Shown here piece after piece: positions 12,555 to 23,341 of a DNA stretch of 64,000 bases. This stretch comes from Siphonodentalium dalli (Eukaryota > Mollusca > Scaphopoda > Gadilida > Siphonodentaliidae), in the NCBI GenBank assembly GCA_032622095.1, contig CP136067.1, positions 125,459,030 to 125,523,029 of the forward strand, given 5' to 3'. The position numbers and the translations under genes were made by a program. The notes under the pieces were generated by a model. The model worked only from the letters and a program-made list of their open reading frames with translations. It was not told the origin of the DNA and searched no databases. Positions within the stretch are counted from its first letter, which is position 1. Each line of letters begins with the position of its first letter.

Positions 12555-14323
12555 GGTCCAGAGGCCGAAACAATCGTGCTTGTAATTTTTTTTCCAAAAT
12601 GTTTTTTTTTTCAAACAATTTACAAGTACTGACCATGTAATGTTGTTTGTAAGCATGTTAGTATCATTTTTGTTGGCATATGGCTATATAGACAGCTATA
12701 GTGACTATTTAGCCTCAGATTTAGCAACATTCTGGATTTCACAGGATCCCGTCCCACTTCTCAGTGGAAAACCGTAATTTAGTAAAAAAAATTAATGTAT
12801 TACCCAGTTGTATTACCCGAATAATAGTAATAAAATAAAAAAAACTGTATCACAAATACTACATGGTGAATACTCAATGATGACTAGATATCATTGACCC
12901 GATTGTTGCATAACATGAAATTGAAAAGGGTATCTCATAAATTTCTAATGTCTGAAATACTGTCTTGTTCTGGCATGCAATCAAATTAATTCCTTCTAGT
13001 TATTTCTCATCTTTTTAATGATTGCAAGTAATGTTAATTTGCAGCACTTATCCAAATAAAACTGAATTGGTTATGATGAATGACCGTTACTGTTTATTGT
13101 TCAGACAATACCAACTGAAGATGACGCTATTGAATTTACGAACTTCATCTTGAAGCTTATATAATTAAATACTGCTCAACAAGTCTAAACTACAATACTA
13201 ATTGTATACTGTTATCGCTTGCAAATAGATGAACTGAAATAATGTGATGCATTCAGATGCTTTGAGAAATGACATTCCTCAATGTCTTCAAAGTTCAAAC
13301 TAAAATCAAGAATAAAATCTGACTGAGACTATACTGCAGACTCTAGTGCACAAATATACATACAAATGGTTGAGTTATAATAATGCAAAATGTGTTTACG
13401 GATGGAACCAAATTGGTAGCTCGGGTATGTATCGACAGGCAAAACCTGTGATATGCAGTAATATATGCGTACATCCTTCCCGTATCATTCAGGTCTATCA
13501 CCATACCAAACCACTTCAAATTTCGACAACCGACACTTCAACTTATATGGCAAAAACTTTGTACGGATTGAATTTCATAAACAGGGCTCATGGATAACTC
13601 TGGTAGGCATTGGTACTCACAATCCGTGATATTATGCATATTCGTTCCCCATTTCTGGTCCGTCACATGTCATAGAGCATCAAAATATGACAACCGACTC
13701 TTGAGTTATGATGCAAAATGTTTGTACGGACGGACGCACGGACGGCTCGAGACGTCAACTATATACCCGCCGACTAATATCGGGGGTATAATAACCATTT
13801 ATCTATGTGTATACCTAACCAAAACAATTCCCCTCCTCACCCACCCCGGTGGATAAGACTAAAGAGTTCTTTGATCATGCACAAATAATTGTAGAACCCC
13901 TGACCTGTTTACCACTATTTACACTGGCCAGTGTTCTCTGTCAGACTAAACACGCTCGATATGTTAAGGCTATAATGCGGTCTGGGGCAATTTGTGGCAT
14001 ACAGTGTACCTACACAATGCTTTATTATTGTTGTTAGATACTGGAAACACGGGGAAACACCTGGAAATACAGTTATTTTTCGTTTTTCTGACCTGTGCTC
14101 TACCGATTAAGGATGTTATTGCTTGAGTCTTAATTTTACACACTTTGCACCAAAACAAGGATAGTGGAATAGGATTGAAAGGCAGTTAACACAGTTATTG
14201 AAGAACGGCTAAAAAACTCTGAAATTTTTATAAAAACATGAGAAAGGGGGTGGGTCCCTAACATTTGGAGGACCCAATTTGCATAAATGGGGTGGTAGGT
14301 CCCTCGGGGTCTGAAAATAACTT

Positions 14324-14545
14324 TTGGGCCCTATATGTGCAATTGTTTTCCAGCCCCCCCCCCCCCCCCCCCCCCCCCCCACTGCCGACGAGCGTAACAG
14401 TTTCTTGGGCATTGTGGAGAGAAGAATCGAAATAATAAAGAACAAAGAAACCGGCACCATTCACCAGCGCCGGAAAAATGATGCATGGAAAGAAATTTCT
14501 TTGAAATAGTAGGGAAATATCCAAACAGAACCAAAACACAAACAA
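14324..14545 (+). pseudogene. Myb/SANT-like domain fragment, right arm copy
   Basis: Mirror image of the 10512-10778 copy. TADERNSFLGIVERRIEII runs into NDAWKEISLK and a stop, preceded by a proline run that is only the poly-C tract translated. Truncated; no start of its own kind. Confidence 0.6.
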
Positions 14546-14900
14546 AATTCTTCTGAGACGTTATCTTCTTGGCTCTTCATTTTCACACTGTGCTAATTAA
14601 AAAACCTCATTAATATCATTGAAACTCATTCTGCAGATATATAAACGCAAGCATGAGTCTCCACACAATTATACCCAAAAATTATACCGCTATACATGCC
14701 GATTGTGGCCGGTGAGTGTTCATGAATTAGTCGTAAGACGGCGTCAATTGACAGGTGACAAATCTGATAGATTGGACCAATCACACCATCGACAGCGTGT
14801 GTCGTTTGCGCTAAAGAAAAGATACGTTTGCGTTCAGCCGCTACCATATAAACTACCTGGTTTATAAAATAGTCTCGCTTGGTGAATAGCAGCCCTGGTG

Positions 14901-15328
14901 TTTACGAATGAGACGTGATAATTATAACATCGCATAGTGAATATCCGTGCATCCAAAAGGAGCGATATTCATTATTAGGACTTCCCACTAGTTCTCAAGT
15001 CAAAATCCTTTTATATTATCATTGGAATGCCATTGTGAACTCGTCAACATACCAGACTGTGATGGAGAGGTCAGAGAAAGGCTAATTACTGATGTTTGAT
15101 AAGACATCCCAACTGTCCAAATATCTATGGGGTTAAATGTACAAGAACATTTATAAGGTTAATTGTAACACGACCTTGCCTAAAACTGCATACAATGCTC
15201 GTCCTCATTTGTCAGTATCATGTATTCCAATGGAGACACGACCGTCGTTTTCTGGTACAATTCTATATAATCTGAATTGTACCACAAAAATGTGACCACC
15301 AAAACATACAGTCGAATTACAAAAGAAA
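14901..15328. other. No recognisable gene
   Basis: Short noncoding stretch; nothing recognised. Confidence 0.5.
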
Positions 15329-15462
15329 TAAATACACTGCGCATCGGCGTGTATATTAGAAATTGACCAAATAAACTGATTGCAGGACTCCGCTTCGTCC
15401 ATCAACAATCAGTTTCATTGTGGTCAAATTCTACTATACACGCCGATGCGCAGTGTATTTAT
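15329..15462. repeat. Hairpin, ~50-bp arms
   Basis: AATACACTGCGCATCGGCGT and onward pairs with ACGCCGATGCGCAGTGTATT at the right. The arms continue inward through a diverged TATA...TTGACCA, leaving a loop of about 35 bases. Confidence 0.8.
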
Positions 15463-16200
15463 ATCTTAAAAGTACATGCATGGATATGCGTAAGGTTGAA
15501 CATAGATATATACTCAATCTGAGAACTATCGAAGGCAAATTCCGTGCGATCAGGGATGTTACTGGTAGGTGGGCTCGATATTATGTATCATTATGCATCT
15601 TGTATCGAATGCACACACCGACCGATATTCATATGTATATATTATAGTTTAAAGACATATTATGGACGTGTTCAGTGTCCGTGAAATTGATAATTTAATA
15701 CTTATGCGATATGGCAACTTAGGTCAAGTAGCATTCTACTAATGTCTCCGAAAAAGTCAAAGAAATCACTCCATAGAAAATATCGTCTGAACTACGCTCA
15801 ATTGTAAATATTTACACCTCCATTCGGGAAGCAACTTTTGGCGATATACTAACATAATTGATATCGCCATCGAAAGTCATTGCATTTAATTGATATATAA
15901 AAATGACCATGTGTGTTGTCAATTTGGATTAATATTCGTAAAAAATAGCTACAATGAGCAAGATTATTCTCAATTTCTATATAATCACCCCACCGGTGTA
16001 TTTCACATCACTTTAAGATAACTTTTAGACTTTAGAGTTAGTTGAATGATTCACGTGATAGACAGACGTGCGTTGACGTTTTGTAGAAACTGGTCATTCA
16101 AAGTCAATATATACCGCAACTTCAAACATGAAACAGGCTGGTTATATCATTCAATGCATATATTAGACATACTGCTGCATTATACTACATGTATATTACG
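15463..16200. other. No recognisable gene
   Basis: Noncoding AT-rich sequence. A 75-codon frame at 15420 overlaps the hairpin and has no recognisable features. Confidence 0.45.
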
Positions 16201-16340
16201 TTAAAGGTACTCAATCCGATTACGCGCCCCTAAATTACTATTTATTTGTCTTCGGGTGTATAAGAGAATGCATGCATTGACACAGGGTTTTCGATAAATT
16301 TAAGGAATCTCCAGTCATGTACGTGTTAAATCTTTAGATT
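16201..16340 (+). repeat. Chimeric repeat fragment
   Basis: Begins TTAAAGGTACTCAATCCGAT, the end of the TTAA-flanked MITE seen at 36.25 kb. It then switches to AGAATGCATGCATTGACACA and GGGTTTTCG...GAATCTCCAGTCATG, the tail of the composite hairpin repeat. Both parts are incomplete. Confidence 0.6.
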
Positions 16341-16428
16341 GGCGAGCGGATTATGATTAAGACGGTACAGCCCAACACAGTTCGCAATTCTTTGATTGAC
16401 ACATATCCATGAAACAGGCAATTCTTCA

Positions 16429-16897
16429 AGGATTGGCCATTTATAAACGGACAATCCTTACCTAAAATTGTCGTTAATTAATGGACAATCCGACCACGCG
16501 TGACACTCGAGCTTGCATGTTTTTGACGAAATATCGGAGATATTTGAAGAAGAGTTTTTGACGAAATAACGGAAATATTCGAAGAAGTGTTTTAAAGAGC
16601 GTACCCCAAACCTTCCCCAAGCCCACCCACACAAGGGAAGAATTTGACTTATATTTCACAAGAGTTGATCTGTTGTGGTGCTGCAAATATCTCATACAAA
16701 TCTCCGTTATTTAGTAAAGGTTCATTCGTTATAGAGTTATTACCCTTCAGATTTAATATGAAGCTAACATGCAGGATTGTCTATATATGTCGTGATGTAG
16801 TGGACTATCCCAATATCGCGTGCCACGCGTGGTCGGATTGTCCATTAATTAACGACCATTTTAGGTACGGATTGTCCGTTTATAAGTGGACAATCTT
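16429..16897. mobile_element. MITE with ~75-bp terminal inverted repeats
   Basis: The left end (GATTGGCCATTTATAAACGG then ACAATCC-TTACCTAAAAT and GTCGTTAATTAATGGACAAT) is matched in reverse complement by 16822-16897. The interior of about 320 bp contains AAAGAGCGTACCCCAAACCT and TTTGACTTATATTTCAC, shared with 38.8-39.0 kb. No coding capacity. No clear target duplication. Confidence 0.75.
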
Positions 16898-17299
16898 ATG
16901 CGCATTATGTGCCATGAAATCGATCTCCGCGAAGTCGTCATGTCATTCACGTTGAGCATTCGCGTTGGTAGACATCGCATACATTATTTATAGGCCCCCG
17001 TATACGACCGTATTGCGCGCTCGAGCTGCCCACGGATGATATAGTCCCCCAATTGGCATCTGTTTTATGTATATTTTCGTTAGTGTAACGAAGTTGGACA
17101 ATAATTCAATTTAATGAACAAAGCAATCATTTGGCATTGTCTGGTGTTGTCGTGTGCGACTTTGATAAATAGTATTAATCCGCCTGATTCAATGTGAAGT
17201 CATTTCGTTGGCAAGATGCCAATCAGCCGGGGGGCATGCGCCTATTCGTCACTAGTGAGAGATAAGGTAATATAATGTTTTTTTAATGATATAATAATG

Positions 17300-18290
17300 A
17301 TTTAGTGTGGTTATGCAATTAAACAACTCCACATAATGATACAATTGAAGCTTCCTCTCATAGAGCCAAGACAATAAGCTATATTGCGATTGGCGTGTTG
17401 TATAAAAATTATAATTATTCTGGCATTTCTTGCTAGCGAAAAGGAGAGAAAATAAAATAATAGTTTCAACTTCTCAAATATTTTAAACTCCATTATTTTT
17501 GTCTTAATAATTGCTCAGATTATACTTATTTATTACACTCATATGCGCGATTTCCATTGAAAACGCTGTTAATTAATAATGGTAATGTCACGACTCACTA
17601 GTGAATACGTCATGTCCCGTGACGTCATTGACGTTACGTCGCTTACTGATCTAGACTGAATTTCCGATGGTTGATCTTTCTCCACATCGAGACATTCATG
17701 CATTATTTCCGTGTGTTTTATTCATATATATTTACATATTAAGTGTTGTCATCACTAAATCCAACATGCTGATTGGTCGGCGCCCACGTGGCTAGTTGCA
17801 GTTATTTCTCGGTGAATGCGCAACGGCTCATAACACCAAGCTCATAACACCATCGATACGTCATTGGGTTTGGAAAGACGAACGCGTAATGTTTTGGGCG
17901 CATTTGGACTCGCGTAGGATTGACTTAATACATCATCGGGTTTCAATATGAAGAGAAATTGTTCCTATTAACTTTTGCCAAGGGTGCTATTTGGGTATTT
18001 TGGGCTGTTTTTGTCATGATACACTTTTTGATTTAAATACGTTTAATGACGTTCAATAATTCACTCGAGGCGGGAGACGTTTGGGTAAAAAAAAAAACTC
18101 GTGCTCTAACGCGCACTCGTTTCTTACCGACGTCTCTAGCCTCTCGTGAATTATTTAACGTAATTCTCGGAACAACTGATTACTCTCTATATACCATTAA
18201 AATTATATGTGAAATTAAAGATTATTCGGCTGATAGATTCCGAATATTTTTTGTTGAAAATCTCTTGAAAATTTTGGCTGGATTCATTCA
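17300..18290 (+). repeat. Dispersed repeat copy with internal insertion
   Basis: CAAGACAATAAGCTAT, ATTATTCT-GCATTTCTTG and CTCAGATTATA line up with 35187-35345. The match then breaks at about 17553 and resumes at about 18250 with TGAAAATCTCTTG and TGGCTGGATT, as at 35400. The intervening 0.7 kb is therefore probably an insertion, or the other copy lost it. Confidence 0.55.
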
Positions 18291-18385
18291 CCCACTGGCC
18301 TGCCCCCGGGCCACTCGCCCTTTCCGCTTCTCCGAGCCCACTCGGCTTGCCCGCTTCCCAGGAACCGCTCGCGGCGCGCCATGTT
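18285..18385. other. GC- and CpG-rich patch
   Basis: About 100 bases of GC-rich sequence (CCCCCGGGCCACTCGCCC, CCGCTCGCGGCGCGCC) inside AT-rich DNA. A 128-codon frame (18046-18432) crosses it, but the product has no recognisable domain. Could be a fragment of a rare CpG-rich exon or promoter; unproven. Confidence 0.35.
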
Positions 18386-18494
18386 TCAATGTTGTCCCAA
18401 TGTATCTGTTTCTGTGTTGTGTGAATATTTAGATATGTCCCTTATTCGTCTATATGACTATTAACGAAATAACCGGCATAGTTATGGTTTCTAT

Positions 18495-18590
18495 ACCCCG
18501 CATATAACGTGCTATTGGGGTATATATGAATCCGCTTGTATGTGTGTCCGTCGTGCCGTCCGTCGAGTCGTAGATGCAACTTTCTCTGAG
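18495..18590. repeat. Fragment of a GTCCGTCCGT-type repeat
   Basis: ATACCCCGCATATAA...GGGGTATATATGAATCCG followed by GTGTGTCCGTCGTGCCGTCC resembles the TATACCCGC/GTCCGTCCGT segment inside both arms of the 4.7-kb palindrome (near 11290 and 13740). Degenerate. Confidence 0.45.
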
Positions 18591-18735
18591 CTTCTATTTA
18601 TAAACTTTTCAGTCATATTTTTTTATTTGGCACATTTATTTATTACTATGAAAACTTATGATCACCGTCCGACGTTTTGTGATGTTATATCCCTTTTTCG
18701 ACTTATATTCATGTTTGTTGTAACATGCATAACTT

Positions 18736-19200
18736 TGTCCCAGCTTGTAGACCTACATGGTGGAAATGTGGCACAGCTATTTACCACCATGGGAACCTGT
18801 GCACCTGCTAGTATGAGCTGGTCCCTTTCAGGGTGGGAGCCGCGCTGGTGTCATCGTTAAATACCATTTGCCAATGCATTCTCTTATATATGCGAGTGGA
18901 CCATATAAGAGCATGCATTGGCCTGACAATTTTTTATCATTATTTATCAATTTATGACCACATTTTCACAATTGTTATCATTTTTTATGATTTTATCTTA
19001 CATACTGTAGCAATTTTTAGAATTGTTTCTTATTTTCTTTAACAATCTTATAAATTTGTATTATATTCTCTTACATTCTTCAACAACAATGATAATTTTT
19101 AATATTGTTTCTTACATTTTGTAACGATTTATAATATTTGTTATTATTATTTATTATTATTTTCCTATGGTCGACTCGCATCGCATATATAACAGAATAT
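18736..19200 (+). repeat. Composite repeat copy 1: unique head, hairpin, AT minisatellite, half hairpin
   Basis: Head CTACATGGTGGAAATGTGGC through ACCACCATGGGAACCTGTGC is shared with 19746 on. Then hairpin 18870-18922 (GCCAATGCATTCTCTTATAT and mirror), an AT-rich array of degenerate TTCTTACATTCTTTAACAAT units to about 19160, and GGTCGACTCGCAT...CATATATAA as the closing half hairpin. Confidence 0.8.
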
Positions 19201-19210
19201 CTATAGGTTT

Positions 19211-19385
19211 ATGTCTCCCCATGGAGACTCGCATTCAGATTATTCTTATTCTCGTTACATCCTGGTCCTGGTTTCTCAGATGCTGATGGCCTTCCCCGCT
19301 GAAGACCCGGGGTGGCTGTGTGTGAATGAGAATGGAAATGATGTTATAAATATGTCACACTTAACTTAACTAAACTTACCAAACT
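19211..19385 (+). pseudogene. Degenerate copy 1 of SLC22 exon 1
   Basis: This stretch matches the real exon from about 23105 to 23250, sharing CAGATTATTCTTATTCT, then GGTCCTGG, GATGGCCTT, GCTGAAGACCCGGGG and AATGATGTTATAAATATGTC. A block present in the real exon (around ATGATCGATGCGATGACTACG) is missing, and the frame is broken. No other SLC22 exon follows before the real gene. It is a duplicated exon fragment sitting between two copies of the composite repeat. Confidence 0.85.
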
Positions 19386-19400
19386 GATAGTATGTACCAT

Positions 19401-19740
19401 GTGCTAATGCATTCTCTCATATATGTGAATCGACCATTTTTTATCATTATTTATCAATTTGTTTTACATTTTTTTTTAACAATTTTTATAATTGTTTCTT
19501 ACATCCTATAGCAACTTTAATATTGTTTTCTTACATTCTTAACAATGTTATCAAATTTTATAATTTGTTCTTACATTCTTTACAATTATAAAAAATAATA
19601 TAAGATTTGGTAGGTCAAGCATTCTCTTATATATGGGAGGCGACCTATGGTTGACTCTCATCGCATATATAAGAGAATGTATAATCACAGGGTTTTCGCA
19701 ACAATTCAGAAGCTCCCTGAAAGGATTAATTGACGTGCAT
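19401..19740 (+). repeat. Composite repeat copy 2
   Basis: Opening half hairpin (GCTAATGCATTCTCTCATAT), short AT minisatellite, then hairpin 19615-19683 and the tail ACAGGGTTTTCGCAACAATT with AGAAGCTCC. It directly follows pseudo-exon copy 1. Confidence 0.8.
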
Positions 19741-19745
19741 AATTT

Positions 19746-20417
19746 TGTCAGAGCTTTTAGTCCTACATGGTGGAAACTTGGCACAGCTATTTACCACCAT
19801 GGGAACCTGTGCACCTGCTAGTATGAGCTGTCCCTTTCATGGTGGGAGCTGCGCTGGTGCAGCGTTAAATAACATTTGCCAATGCATTATCTTATATATG
19901 CGGTGGACCATATAAGAGAATGCATTGGCCTGACAATTTTTTATCATTATTTGTCAATATATGACCACATTTTCACAACTGTTATCATTTTTTATAATTT
20001 TTTCTTACATTCTATAGCAATTTTTATCATTTTTTCTTATTTTCTTTTAACCATGTTATCAATTTTTTGTTATATTCTCTTACATTCTTCAACAATAATG
20101 ATAATTTTTATTATTTTTTCTTACATTTTGTAACGATTTTATATTTTTTATTATTTTCTCTTACATTCTTTAACAATTTTTGTTATCATTTTTATCATTA
20201 TTTCTTACACTCTTTAACAATTATTTTTAAATTTTTCATTATTTCGTACATTCTTTAACAATTTAAAACAAGAGTATAAGATTTGTTAGGTCAATGCATT
20301 CTCTTATATATGCGAGGCGATCTATGGTCGACTCGCATCGCATATATACGAGAATGCATAACCACAGGGTTTTCGCAACAATTCAGGAAGCTCCCGTCAT
20401 GATAGGGCTAATTGACG
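19746..20417 (+). repeat. Composite repeat copy 3
   Basis: Head nearly identical to copy 1 about 1,010 bases earlier, hairpin 19878-19929, the longest AT minisatellite (19935-20275), hairpin 20291-20360, and tail CAGGGTTTTCGCAACAATTC-AGGAAGCTCCCGTCATG. Several open frames rich in F, I, L and Y here are only translated AT repeat. Confidence 0.85.
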
Positions 20418-22240
20418 TGAGCCATCTTGGAGTTGACTGAAGCGACACTTGACCACTGAGTAGTTTTGGGTGAGAAGACTCAGGGTATTCAACTTTTGTG
20501 CTGTTACAATGAGCTGGTCCCGACATTTTAGTAGCGTTTAGGGTGGATACACACATGCATGTAATCTCTGTAAATATCGTGTATTTGGCGTTTTACATGG
20601 ATCATACAGACCATGTAATATGTGTCTGCTGATAACCCAATCATTGCGGCTATGTTTGACCACAGCGAGTAACGCTCTGAACGTGTAGAGTGTCGTTGAC
20701 TGGACGAAGTCGTCAGGCCGCTTAAAATAATTGTTCGCGCGATAACCCAAATGTTGGACGTTCTGTTTAAATCATTGTCAGTCTTCTCTTGGTTGTATAC
20801 CAGTGATGGTCCCAGGATTTCCACAATGTAGGGGCTATATTATACCGGAAGCTACCGGACTGACCATTACATATTTCATCGACCGGAGGGGGGGGGCATG
20901 CAGCAACATGAGGCCTACCCCCCTGAAGCCACGAAGCCACTCCTGATTTGTAAATATTGTAGTTGACAGTCATATCTGCCGTGCCTGTTTGCTACGAGTA
21001 ATTAATCTCATATGCAGCAATTGATGCTATTCATATAATTATGAACATATTATTACAGCTTTAAATTTGAAGGTATACAGAAGGTGGTGTTGCTGCATGT
21101 GTGTCTTCATTCGGGAAAAGGGTTGTCCAGCTACGAGTCCACAACTACGCCACCTTTCCTCTCTTGTGTTATATACACACAATTTACAACTATGAAATAT
21201 TTAAGTAAAACATTATGTTGTACATTCTTGCCCAGATAATCCCGGCCGATACATTCAACTAAATCCCTTAGTTATTCGAAACTTTCGAGAACCAGCCCCC
21301 TCCCCCAATCATGGATTATAGTCCAAAATGTGATAATTCAAGCCTGTACAGGCTAAAATGGTGACAGTTAGGAACTTGTTCATCCTTTGGCCTGAGAAAC
21401 AAACACTGCTCTGTAAATTCTGGGTTAAAATGGGGGGGGGGTGACTCTTTTTTCTTTCAACGTTGTACCTGCATTAATGTTTTGGCGCTGTAATGGATAT
21501 ATGCAAAGAAATCCCAATTGAAAGTTATCACATGAGCTCGCCCTCAAATTATCCAAGCAATCTCAACAAACTGGTATTGTCTGTCTTAATGCTCCAATGC
21601 CTGTATTCAAGGCATGAGAGCACCATATCGGATTGTTAAAATTTGAACTGAGGCCATGCATAGTCGAGGAACAAATACCCTTATCCTGACTCGATTCGGC
21701 GTTGTCCAATTAGGCTAAATCACTTTATAACATGGAATTCACCATGTATGAGTTAGTTGATTGCCATGTGTATTAATATAGCACTTCCAAAATGTGGAGC
21801 CAGAAAGCCGTTCGGGTTCTGCTGGACGAGATCAAATTGGGAGTCAGTGTGTGGGGCATTAAACACTCATGTATCACAATCGTCCTAAAATAGCTTCAAA
21901 AGTCTACACATTTATTTTTTATTTTGGATGACCCTGTTTCCAAGAAATGACGAGAAACAAATCAAGTATAAAATCGACAGACTCAAATCCACTTTTCGAA
22001 ATGAACTAAAACTCGTGAAAAACAGCAACATATATCAGACAGGATTTATTCATTTCGGCACCCATGAAAAAAGACATGTTTATGACTGGCCTGAAATCTC
22101 TTGATAATAGTTAGTTTGATTTTGGCTTATAACTACTCACCGGTCTCGCCTGTTGAAATGGAACGATCTCGCGCAGGCGAATAATGCTATCAATGATTGG
22201 TGGACCATGTAAAATACATGTATTTTACATACAGACATTA
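20418..22240. other. No recognisable gene; possible place for the missing SLC22 5' exon
   Basis: Noncoding sequence with two poly-G tracts (near 20887 and 21432). A first coding exon or 5' UTR of the SLC22 gene would be expected here or further upstream, but no convincing short exon with an ATG and a matching donor phase was identified. Confidence 0.4.
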
Positions 22241-22364
22241 CATGCATGTGTGTATCCACCCTTACACCCTTTTTATATTGACAATTTTTGCAACGTGCAT
22301 AATTTTGTCAGAGCTTGTAATCCTACATTGTCTATAGTTTTAGAGAGTATTTTATAAACTAGAC

Positions 22365-22535
22365 ACTTATGTCTCCCAATGGAGACTCGCGTTCAGATTA
22401 TTCTTATTCTCGTTAAATCCTGGTCCCGGTTTCTCAGATGATGATGGCCTTCACCGCTGAAGACCCGGGGTGGCGGTGTGTGGATGAGAATGGAAATGAT
22501 GTTATAAATATGTCACACTTAACTCAACTTACCAA
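22365..22535 (+). pseudogene. Degenerate copy 2 of SLC22 exon 1
   Basis: Second broken copy of the same exon. It carries the same internal deletion and the same substitutions (GGTTTCTCAGAT in place of the real exon's sequence) as the copy at 19.2 kb, so the two descend from one damaged duplicate rather than separately from the functional exon. It lies about 700 bases upstream of the functional exon. Confidence 0.85.
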
Positions 22536-22552
22536 CCTCATATTATATACCC

Positions 22553-22970
22553 CGTGCTAATGCATTCTCTTATATTTGCGATTCGACCATTTTTTATCAT
22601 TATTTATCAATTTGTGTTATAATTTTTTAACAATTTTTTTAATTTTTTCTTACATTCTATAGCAATTTTACTAATGTTTTCTTATATTCTTAACAATTTT
22701 ATCAATTTTATAATTTTATATTAGAATCATCAACAATATTTATCATTTTTATAATTTTTTCTTACATTCTTTACAATTATAAAAAATAATTTAAGATTTG
22801 GTAGGCCAAGCATTCTCTTATATATGCGAGGCGACATATGTTCGACTCTCGTCGCATATATAAGAGAATGTATAACAACAGAGTTTTCGCAACAATTCAC
22901 GAATCTCCCTGAAATCGTTAATTGACGTGCATAATTTTGTCAGACCTTGTAATCCTACATTATTTATAGT
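22553..22970 (+). repeat. Composite repeat copy 4, adjoining SLC22 exon 1
   Basis: Opening half hairpin (GCTAATGCATTCTCTTATAT), AT minisatellite, hairpin 22804-22872, and tail GAGTTTTCGCAACAATTCAC with GAATCTCCCTGAAA. It follows pseudo-exon copy 2. The words ATGCATTGGCAC and TTTCGCAAAATTTCAGGAAG then recur at 22987-23021, running into the functional exon. Confidence 0.85.
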
Positions 22971-23018
22971 TTTCGACAATATTTTATGCATTGGCACGTA
23001 TTTTTCGCAAAATTTCAG

Positions 23019-23341
23019 GAAGCTCCAGGCATGAAAGTGGTAAAGGGGAAACAATAAAATATAACAAACTGGAAGATATTATCGACGCCATTGGAGGGAT
23101 GGGTCCATTTCAGATTATTCTTATTCTGCTTACATCCGGGTCCTGGATGATCGATGCGATGACTACGTTGATGATGGCTTTTGCCGCTAAAGACCCGGGA
23201 TGGTGGTGTGTCGGTGAGGAGAATGGATATGATGTTATAAATATGTCACGCTGGAACTCAACTTACCAACAATGCACATACAACAATACAGAATGCAGAA
23301 ATATTGTGTTCGATGACAGCATGGTCACTGTTGTTACTGAG
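23019..23341 (+). CDS. SLC22 gene, first visible coding exon (TM1 and glycosylated loop)
   Basis: The exon encodes an N-terminal stretch (LEDIIDAIGGMGPFQ), membrane segment 1 and the large extracellular loop. The loop holds sequons NST and NNT and several cysteines, and the exon ends ...VTVVTE before donor GTAAAG, phase 0. The frame is open upstream only to a TAG at 22967-22969 and holds no in-frame ATG before GG-M-GPF. The nearby ATG at 23031 is out of frame and stops after eight codons. I therefore start the exon at the acceptor TTTCAG ending at 23018, which leaves two bases of a split codon. The first 14 or so codons lie in a dispersed repeat (see findings). The alternative is initiation at the internal Met near 23100, which would drop the conserved N-terminal helix. 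Confidence 0.85.

Larger units (their letters stand above)
10175..14900. mobile_element. 4.7-kb near-perfect palindrome (foldback-like element)
   Basis: The left arm (about 10175-12503) is the reverse complement of the right arm (about 12555-14900), with a spacer of roughly 50 bases around 12530. Matching landmarks: AAGCGAGACTATTTTATAAA with its mirror near 14870, the Myb-like segment near 10600 and 14420, the poly-G/poly-C tract near 10690 and 14370, and the pairs of matching open frames at 11203-11716 (-) and 13346-13856 (+). Both outer ends carry the same GGTGAATAGC terminus as the neighbouring Harbinger-like element, so this looks like an element with multi-kilobase inverted repeats. The arms differ by scattered substitutions and small indels. 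Confidence 0.88.

Noticed and set aside
11203-13856. Paired 83-89-codon frames in the two palindrome arms as conserved genes
   Set aside because: They are the same DNA mirrored, so their likeness says nothing about selection; neighbouring frames overlap by a few bases, residues are low-information and no domain is seen.
18046-18432. 128-codon frame over the CpG-rich patch as a coding exon
   Set aside because: No splice logic, no domain, and the frame runs into unrelated repeat sequence on both sides; kept only as a compositional feature.
23031-23057. ATG at 23031 as the transporter start codon
   Set aside because: It is out of frame with the conserved protein and meets TAA after eight codons; the same ATG is part of the dispersed repeat tail.
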